From Gemmatimonadales bacterium UBA1120 (GTDB lineage: Bacteria > Gemmatimonadota > Gemmatimonadetes > Longimicrobiales > Gaopeijiaceae), in contig DCAZ01000128.1 of the NCBI GenBank assembly GCA_002313925.1, positions 1 through 27,413 of the forward strand: a stretch of DNA of 27,413 bases, read 5' to 3'. Made by a program: the position numbers and the translations under genes. Under the pieces are notes generated by a model. It did not search any database and had not been told where the DNA came from. It was given only the letters and a program-made list of their open reading frames with translations. Positions 21,966 through 27,413 of this stretch are shown here, in pieces (the first letter of the stretch is position 1; each line of letters begins with the position of its first letter).

Positions 21966-23171
21966 TTAATCTGCTGCGGCCAGAGTAGTTCGGATGGGGG
22001 GTTCAGGGATAAAGAACCATACAATGAGACCCATCGCGAGCACAAAAATGGCTCCAAGAACAGTGTTCGCGCTATACCCCATTCCAGCGAAAAGAGGCCC
22101 CGCTATCGCTCCACCAAGTGCGAAACCCATCTGTCCCAGGGCGACCGCTAAACTCATGAGGGAGCCGCGTCGGTCATCATTAACCAAACCAGTAAGTAGT
22201 GCAGAGAAGGGACTAATTCTCATGGCTACAAGCATCATAATCAGGAAGAAGAAGACACACGCCGTTATAAGATTGGTCACAAGCGGGACCGTGAGCAGCA
22301 TCAGGGAGGACAGCCCAATACATGCAAGGAGGATAATACCCTTCCGGCCTATCCGATCTGACCATTTCCCAGCTTGAGGTCCCGTCAAAACGTTGGCGAT
22401 CCCACCCACTACGAACATCAGCGCTAGCTCGTTCCCAGAAATACCGAGATCTCGGTCGAGCCAGGTGGGGAGATAGACTGTGAAGATAGACACTCCAAGG
22501 AACATCACGAAGTAAGCGACTGCTGCCCAGGCTACTTCGGGTCGCCGGAGCATTGCGGCGTAATCCGCCGCCGCTTTCCCTACAGTTAATTGCTCTAGTG
22601 ATTGCTTTCCAGGAGGCTGTGGAACCCTGAAAAAGAGCAATAGAATTGTCGCTGCCATCGTTACGGCGAAGATATAGAAGGGTGCCTTGAAGCCCCATTG
22701 GTTTGCCAGGACGATTCCGATCGGGATGCCTGCGATTTGACCGACCGCGGACCCACTCATGACCCATCCAGTCGCCCAACCACGTCGTTCATATGGGAAA
22801 TAGTCTCCGATATAGGAAACCGCAGCCCCACTCAATATTCCACCTGCCATGCCTGCAAACACCCGCACTGCAAGGAATGAGGCGTAGTCAGACACGAGCG
22901 TGTGTAGCATAAGTGCAACAGTCATGGTACCACAGCCGATCAGCAGAATCCGGCGGCGTCCGAAGCGGTCTGATACTGGACCAGAGAGGATCGCGAAGAT
23001 GCCCACCATCAGAGAGTATACGGACACTAGTGTTCCTAGTGCGGCGTCTGCTATTCCGAGGTCATCGCCGATCTGAGGAAGGATCGGCGAGATAATCATG
23101 GTCTGGCTCGCCGAGGAGAAGACGAGCAGCCAAAGTGTAAAGACAATGACGTACGGTGAGCTATCCTTCAC
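21966..23171 (-). CDS. MFS transporter, drug:H+ antiporter-like (12 TM)
   Basis: The 401-residue protein has about twelve hydrophobic helices and the loop 2-3 signature GPVSDRFGRRR (about 64-74), with a weaker repeat GKWSDRIGRKG in the second half. This is the layout of proton-coupled DHA1 exporters such as arabinose-efflux-type permeases. It should sit in the inner membrane. The substrate is unknown. The GTG start overlaps the stop of the short-chain dehydrogenase gene (GTGA), so the two are probably one operon, and the transporter may move the dehydrogenase's substrate or product. A run of eight T follows on the minus strand after the stop, but without a convincing hairpin. Confidence 0.9.
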   Translation of the reverse strand: MKDSSPYVIVFTLWLLVFSSASQTMIISPILPQIGDDLGIADAALGTLVSVYSLMVGIFAILSGPVSDRFGRRRILLIGCGTMTVALMLHTLVSDYASFLAVRVFAGMAGGILSGAAVSYIGDYFPYERRGWATGWVMSGSAVGQIAGIPIGIVLANQWGFKAPFYIFAVTMAATILLLFFRVPQPPGKQSLEQLTVGKAAADYAAMLRRPEVAWAAVAYFVMFLGVSIFTVYLPTWLDRDLGISGNELALMFVVGGIANVLTGPQAGKWSDRIGRKGIILLACIGLSSLMLLTVPLVTNLITACVFFFLIMMLVAMRISPFSALLTGLVNDDRRGSLMSLAVALGQMGFALGGAIAGPLFAGMGYSANTVLGAIFVLAMGLIVWFFIPEPPIRTTLAAAD

Positions 23172-23938
23172 TCGCGATGGAGCACAAAAGCGTGACGTTG
23201 CTGGGTGGGCATCATGACTAGATTGATGATGTCGACATGCTCGGGTGTGTTTGCCACGTAAATGATTGCATCAGCAATGTCCTCACCTGTGAGTGGCTGA
23301 GTTCCCTCGTAGACTTTATCGGCTCGCTCCTTGTCTCCATGGAAGCGTACCTCGCTAAACTCTGTCTCAGTCATACCAGGGTCTACGCTTGAGACGCGAA
23401 CTTTTGTTCCAACGAGGTCAATGTTCATGCCCTCGTTAAGCGCCCAGACTGCAAACTTGGTCGCATTGTAAACTGCCCCCTTAGGGTAGACCCAGCGCCC
23501 CGCAATACTACCGATATTGATGACATGCCCGGAATTGCGGGTGACCATGTGTGGGATGACCGCACGGGACACGTAAAGTAGACCCTTTATGTTGGTGTCG
23601 ATCATGTCCTCCCAGTCATCGAGCGAGCCTTCGTGCAGTAGGTCAAGTCCGACAGCTTTGCCGGCATTGTTGATCAGGATATCCGGCACAAGGTTCGCAT
23701 TAGTGATTTCTTCGACGTAGGCGGTAACTGCAGTTGAGTCAGTTACGTCGAGCCTAGCAGTGTGCACCTGTACACCGTGGTCTCCGGAGAGACGGGCAGC
23801 CAATTCTTTGACACGTTCGACACGCCTGGCGGAAAGGAGAAGATCAGCCCCACTTTCTGCGAAGGCGTACGCACAAGCTTCTCCGATGCCAGCTGAAGCA
23901 CCGGTAATAAGGACGCGCTTTCCTGCGAGTCTGTTCAT
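23168..23938 (-). CDS. Short-chain dehydrogenase/reductase, YdfG-like
   Basis: This is a classical SDR of 256 residues. The cofactor loop is TGASAGIG (12-19), NNAG is at 90-93, and the catalytic set is S144, Y157 and K161 in YNATK. SARR at 36-39, with basic residues after the second strand, favours NADP(H). The long match to the family tail (NLVMMPTQQRHAF) resembles YdfG and its yeast counterpart, which oxidise L-allo-threonine, serine and short 3-hydroxy acids. That substrate assignment is an inference. The ATG at 23938 has no visible Shine-Dalgarno. It is transcribed away from the neighbouring Atg22-like gene and coupled to an MFS transporter downstream. Confidence 0.92.
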   Translation of the reverse strand: MNRLAGKRVLITGASAGIGEACAYAFAESGADLLLSARRVERVKELAARLSGDHGVQVHTARLDVTDSTAVTAYVEEITNANLVPDILINNAGKAVGLDLLHEGSLDDWEDMIDTNIKGLLYVSRAVIPHMVTRNSGHVINIGSIAGRWVYPKGAVYNATKFAVWALNEGMNIDLVGTKVRVSSVDPGMTETEFSEVRFHGDKERADKVYEGTQPLTGEDIADAIIYVANTPEHVDIINLVMMPTQQRHAFVLHRE

Positions 23939-24099
23939 TGAGTATTCGGTTTTGGGGGAATTCTATCATGCCGACTGGCCTGGGCTGCTGAGATTCGCTT
24001 AGCGCTCGGGAAGACGCAACTGAGGCATCGGTTGCCTATGGATAGATTTCTACTGATGAGGCTAGCCTGAATGGGTATTACAGTCCGAAGGAGACTGGA
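23939..24099. other. Divergent intergenic region between SDR and Atg22-like MFS genes
   Basis: This 161-bp stretch separates two divergent genes and so should hold both promoters. AAGGAG at 24088-24093 is the ribosome-binding site of the plus-strand gene. A small inverted repeat, AGGCA-tcggt-TGCCT, lies in its middle. I could not pick convincing -35/-10 pairs on either strand. Confidence 0.4.
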
Positions 24100-25317
24100 G
24101 TGAACAAGAAGCAAGTCGGGGCATGGGCGCTCTTTGATCTAGCTAATTCTGTATACCCGGCAGTCATCACGGCCGTTGTTTTCCAGGTGTATTACATCAA
24201 TACCGTTGTGGGGAATACCGACAGTATCGGTGACTGGTGGTGGGGGCGTGCCGTATCTCTCTCTGCTCTGATTGTTGCAATTAGTTCCCCCTTGCTTGGG
24301 GCGATTGCAGACCGAGCAGGCATGCGTAAGAGGTTCATGGCCTTTTTCGTCGCCATGTGCGTTACAGGAGTTGCATTATTTACGACGCTTGGCCCGGGAG
24401 CGGTGCTTTGGGGATTCGGGGTATTCGTGTTTGCAAACGTAGGGTATGAGGCCTGTCTGGTATTCTATAATGCCTACCTGCCTGACATCGCCCCTTCGGA
24501 TAAACAAGGTTGGGTATCTGGCCTTGGGTTTGGAGTGGGTTACGCAGGCTCGGCAGTGGGCCTCCTGCTTGCTCTCCCTCTTATTGAGACCAATATCGAT
24601 CTGGTATGGGTCATGGTTGCAGTTTTCTTCATCCTATTCTCGATCCCCTCGTTCCTATTCCTTCCCCAGGACCAGGCTAGTGACATGTCCGTTGGTCGAG
24701 CTGCACGGTGGGGCGTGACCAACTTCCGGGAGATCCTGGGTGAGGTACTACGGGAGAAGAACCTGAGGCGCTTTCTGCTTGCATTCTTCTTCTATATAGA
24801 TGGAGTACTCACTGCAATTTACATGTCAAGCACAGTAGCATCGACGACGTTTGGATATACACAGAATGAGTTGGTCTATCTGTACATAGCGCTCCAGATT
24901 GCGGCTCTAGTTGGCGCCTTTGCGCTGGCGAAGCCTACGGACTTCCTGGGTCCGAAGAAGATATTGAGTGGTGTGTTGGTCATGTGGACTCTTGTCGCGG
25001 TCAGCATCGGTTTCATTCCGACCTCGAAACTGTGGTTTGGTGCACTCGCGATGGTAGCAGGATTCGGCTTGGGATCTGTTCAGGCGGCCAGCCGTGCATT
25101 TATGGCTGCACTGATTCCAAAGGGTAAGGAAGCAGAGATGTTTGGTTTCTATGCCCTGTGTGGTAAGTCTTCATCTGTCGTCGGCCCCCTAGTATTTGGC
25201 TATATCGCCATGGCCAGTGGTGGCAACCAGCGGCTCGCTGTGATGGCGATCAGTGTTCTGTTTATCGTGGGACTGGGGCTTCTCCGCCGCGTTAATGATC
25301 CGAGAAGTGCGACCTGA
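24100..25317 (+). CDS. MFS transporter, Atg22/UMF1 family
   Basis: The 405-residue protein has about twelve membrane helices and opens with MNKKQVGAWALFDLANSVY, where the W-x-x-x-D-x-A-N-S pattern is the hallmark of the UMF1/Atg22-like branch of the major facilitator superfamily. The loop GAIADRAGMRKR is its version of MFS motif A. In fungi Atg22 exports amino acids from the vacuole; bacterial members are mostly uncharacterised, so the substrate is unknown. The GTG start is supported by AAGGAG six nt upstream. It stands alone, divergent from the SDR operon and convergent with the M20 hydrolase gene 32 bp away; no terminator hairpin is visible between them. Confidence 0.92.
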   Translation: MNKKQVGAWALFDLANSVYPAVITAVVFQVYYINTVVGNTDSIGDWWWGRAVSLSALIVAISSPLLGAIADRAGMRKRFMAFFVAMCVTGVALFTTLGPGAVLWGFGVFVFANVGYEACLVFYNAYLPDIAPSDKQGWVSGLGFGVGYAGSAVGLLLALPLIETNIDLVWVMVAVFFILFSIPSFLFLPQDQASDMSVGRAARWGVTNFREILGEVLREKNLRRFLLAFFFYIDGVLTAIYMSSTVASTTFGYTQNELVYLYIALQIAALVGAFALAKPTDFLGPKKILSGVLVMWTLVAVSIGFIPTSKLWFGALAMVAGFGLGSVQAASRAFMAALIPKGKEAEMFGFYALCGKSSSVVGPLVFGYIAMASGGNQRLAVMAISVLFIVGLGLLRRVNDPRSAT

Positions 25318-25349
25318 TCTGTCGAGGTCTAGGGGCGACTTAGCGATTT

Positions 25350-26711
25350 CTAGCGCTCGTCCAACTCTAGCAGCGTTTGCAGGAGGACGTTAACGCCGTT
25401 GATGACATCCTGAGGGCTAGTATTCTCGTCAGGTGCATGGCTGATGCCAGCTACAGAGGGCACGAATATCATTCCAACCGGTGCAAAGAGTGCAATGCTC
25501 TGAGCGTCGTGTCCGGCTCCTGAGGGCATGCGGCGGGTCGAAAGGCCGAGGCCACGTGCAGAAGTTTCGATGATCTCGCGAATCCATGGAGCAGTCGGAG
25601 CTGCCCTGCTCGTATAAAAGCGCTGGAATGAGAAGCGGGTCTCCGTTTCTTCTGTAATCCGGACCAAGTTGCGATTGATTTCGTTGTAGACACGCTCAAT
25701 GCCGGCCATTGAGAGGTCTCTGATCTCAAGGGTCATAGTGACACGACCAGGTATCACATTAGGTACACCTGGTTCGGCTTCAAGTCTGCCCACTGTAGCA
25801 ACTTGTTGGCCTGGCATCCGACGAGCTGTTGTATGGACTAGATCGATGAACCGTGCCGCACCAACCATCGCATCGGCCCGCCGGTCCATAGGGGTCGTGC
25901 CGGCATGGTTGGTGCTGCCATCAACAGTTACGGTCCAACGCATGATTCCTACAATCCCCTCGACGACTCCCACGTCGATCTCATCCGTGTCCAATACTGC
26001 GCCCTGCTCAATGTGCAGTTCCAAGAAGGCCTCCGCCGACCCATCCGTCCGCCGCACCTCAGTCAGGCGATTGGGGTTCCCTCCGAGCCGCTGAATGCCG
26101 TCCGCGATCGTAAAACCTGAAGCGGTGACTATATCCAACTCGAACCCCTCCACCTCTCCCGCTAGGGCACGGCTACCGGTTTTCCCTCCTTCCTCGTTCG
26201 AGAAAATTAAGATTTCGAGTGAATGTCGAGTGGTATGGGCTGCGTCAGCCAGCGATGCAGCAACTTCTAGGGCACCCATCGAACCGACTTGTCCGTCGTA
26301 ATTACCGCCGCCAGGAACTGAATCGATATGGGAGCCTAGCATAATCGGAGGAAGCTCAGATCCGGATCCCGGTTTGCGGGCGATCAGATTACCCGCAAAG
26401 TCAATTGAAGGAGAAAAGCCTGACTCCACGAGTAGTCCAGTTATCCAGTCGAGTGCTTCGATATTTGCATCACTGAATGCAACACGGTCGATACCACCTG
26501 CAGCGTTAGCACCAAAGCTTGCAAGCCTGCTCATCCGCTGATTCAGCCGGCGACCATTAACCTCTGGATTCTGGTCAGACAAAAGGTCAAGCCAAATCTG
26601 TGGCCTGAGATTGAGTCCCATAAGACCCGTTGTAGCAAGCCTGTTAAAGTGTTGCCGATCCATATCAGAGAGTAGCGTGCTCCGAGAACCTCGACCACCT
26701 TCCCCCTCCAT
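25350..26711 (-). CDS. M20-family amidase, N-carbamoyl-amino-acid hydrolase/allantoate amidohydrolase type
   Basis: This is a dinuclear metal hydrolase that cleaves carbamoyl or ureido amides. The ligand set is complete: H128 and D139 in GSHIDSVPGGGNYDG, E174 in SNEEGG, H233 in ELHIEQG and H425 in GISHAPDE. HAGTTPMDRR marks the dimerisation lid. Members include N-carbamoyl-L-amino-acid hydrolase, beta-ureidopropionase and allantoate amidohydrolase, and sequence alone does not separate them. At 453 residues it is about 40 longer than usual at the N-terminus, where MDRQHFNRLATTGLMGL looks like a worn Tat signal. The ATG at 26711 leaves only 24 bp to the divergent gene, so the in-frame ATG at 26663 is a serious alternative start. 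Neither has a clear Shine-Dalgarno. Confidence 0.88.
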   Translation of the reverse strand: MEGEGGRGSRSTLLSDMDRQHFNRLATTGLMGLNLRPQIWLDLLSDQNPEVNGRRLNQRMSRLASFGANAAGGIDRVAFSDANIEALDWITGLLVESGFSPSIDFAGNLIARKPGSGSELPPIMLGSHIDSVPGGGNYDGQVGSMGALEVAASLADAAHTTRHSLEILIFSNEEGGKTGSRALAGEVEGFELDIVTASGFTIADGIQRLGGNPNRLTEVRRTDGSAEAFLELHIEQGAVLDTDEIDVGVVEGIVGIMRWTVTVDGSTNHAGTTPMDRRADAMVGAARFIDLVHTTARRMPGQQVATVGRLEAEPGVPNVIPGRVTMTLEIRDLSMAGIERVYNEINRNLVRITEETETRFSFQRFYTSRAAPTAPWIREIIETSARGLGLSTRRMPSGAGHDAQSIALFAPVGMIFVPSVAGISHAPDENTSPQDVINGVNVLLQTLLELDER

Positions 26712-26725
26712 CGAAATACAGTACT

Positions 26726-26730
26726 GGAGG
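26726..26730 (+). promoter_or_regulatory. Shine-Dalgarno that fixes the TTG start of the amidohydrolase
   Basis: GGAGG lies 5 nt before TTG at 26736 but 23 nt before the first ATG at 26754. This selects the TTG start and gives the signal peptide a charged N-terminus. Confidence 0.65.
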
Positions 26731-26735
26731 ACCCC

Positions 26736-27413
26736 TTGCCACGCTTTATCAACATGTTTCTGGTCATGATGCTGGTGGTTGTATCAACCTCATTCTTGGG
26801 TTGTGCAACGGATGAAGTTCAAGAGTTAGCCGATGTGGTGCTAACCAATGGCAAAGTCGTCACTGTGGATGATGCCTTACCGGAAGCTCAGGCCATCGCG
26901 ATTCGGGGAGACCGGATCATTGCCGTAGGGACTAACGAAGAGATCAAGGCTTTAGTCGGAGAATTGACTAGCACGATCGACTTAGCAGGCCGACTTGCAC
27001 TTCCAGGTTTCATTGAGGGTCATGGGCACTACACTAGCCTCGGTAGGTCGAAGACAATTCTCGACCTCACCCAAGTTGAGAGCTGGGACGAAATTGTGGC
27101 GATGGTAGAAGATGCCGTCCAAAGTGCGTCTCCGGACCAATGGATTGAAGGACGCGGTTGGCATCAAGAAAAATGGAACGAGGTTCCGCCTGGTTCCGTC
27201 GAGGGCGTCCCCACACATACGACGCTCAGCGCTGTATCCAACAACAATCCGGTGGTTCTGGGCCATGCCAGTGGGCATGCCGCGTTTGCGAACGCCTATG
27301 CGCTTGAGCTTGCAGGCATTAACAATCAGACCCCAGATCCGCCTGGTGGTACCATTGTGCGTGATGCTGACGGTTCTGCTACTGGTCTGCTTAGAGAGAA
27401 CGCCGACGGACTG
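26736..27413 (+). CDS. Lipoprotein amidohydrolase, YtcJ-like (partial at 3' end)
   Basis: The first 226 residues are visible before the window ends. With a TTG start the protein opens with a lipoprotein signal: MPRF, a hydrophobic core FLVMMLVVVSTSF and the lipobox LGC with C23. Then comes the beta-sandwich start of the amidohydrolase superfamily (ADVVLTNGKVVTVD, IAIRGDRIIAVG) and the metal motif H96-G-H98 in GFIEGHGH. The combination with IEGRGWHQEKW matches the YtcJ-like branch (amidohydrolase_3). The reaction is hydrolysis of an amide-type bond; the substrate is unknown. The lipid anchor places it in the envelope. It is transcribed divergently from the M20 amidase gene, another C-N hydrolase, so both may serve breakdown of nitrogen compounds. 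Confidence 0.88.
   Translation, partial: MPRFINMFLVMMLVVVSTSFLGCATDEVQELADVVLTNGKVVTVDDALPEAQAIAIRGDRIIAVGTNEEIKALVGELTSTIDLAGRLALPGFIEGHGHYTSLGRSKTILDLTQVESWDEIVAMVEDAVQSASPDQWIEGRGWHQEKWNEVPPGSVEGVPTHTTLSAVSNNNPVVLGHASGHAAFANAYALELAGINNQTPDPPGGTIVRDADGSATGLLRENADGL

Noticed and set aside
1..27413. CRISPR arrays, insertion sequences, prophage genes, tRNA or rRNA
   Set aside because: No spaced direct repeats, transposase or phage motifs, or cloverleaf/rRNA segments were seen on reading both strands.

Overview
The window is ordinary-looking bacterial chromosome, densely packed with genes on both strands. It looks Gram-negative: there are two lipoprotein signal peptides, a membrane-anchored LytM/M23 peptidase of the envelope type and a periplasm-facing DsbA/VKOR pair. 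The mix of housekeeping genes, peptidase-like and amidohydrolase-like hydrolases and an accA-ricT-metG-M23 order reminds me of Gemmatimonadota or a related lineage. That is an inference from gene content, not a demonstrated placement. I see no phage, insertion sequence, CRISPR array, tRNA or rRNA.

Layout. 1-1741 (-): an ABC exporter half-transporter whose last residues lie outside the window. 1856-4669 (+): uvrA, with its Shine-Dalgarno inside a hairpin. 4741-5754 (+): a family 2 glycosyltransferase fused to a Rossmann-like tail. After a 327-bp gap come gyrA, a threonine/serine dehydratase and a HAD phosphatase (6082-10269, +). 10424-11873 (+): a disulfide-bond operon of DsbA-like thioredoxin, VKOR homolog and an unrecognised 64-residue protein.

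11884-16334 (-) is a five-gene operon in which every junction is a 4-nt overlap: fused enoyl-CoA hydratase/3-hydroxyacyl-CoA dehydrogenase, MocA/MobA-like nucleotidyltransferase, XdhC Rossmann protein, XdhC/CoxI-domain protein and a DUF402 protein. It combines beta-oxidation with molybdenum-cofactor maturation, yet no molybdenum hydroxylase lies in the window. A strong intrinsic terminator (16362-16403) separates it from an upstream lipoprotein gene (16441-17223).

17440-21798 (-): accA, ricT and metG overlap by 4 nt each, followed by an M23 peptidase. The accA leader can form two mutually exclusive hairpins. 21966-23938 (-): a short-chain dehydrogenase coupled to an MFS transporter. 24100-25317 (+): an Atg22/UMF1-type MFS protein. 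25350-26711 (-): an M20-type amidase/carbamoylase. 26736 to the end (+): a divergent lipoprotein amidohydrolase of the YtcJ type, truncated by the window.

The most interesting items are the fatty-acid/molybdenum-cofactor/DUF402 operon, the small protein coupled to VKOR, the glycosyltransferase fusion and the two leader structures at uvrA and accA. Nothing I can see proves a wholly new system.
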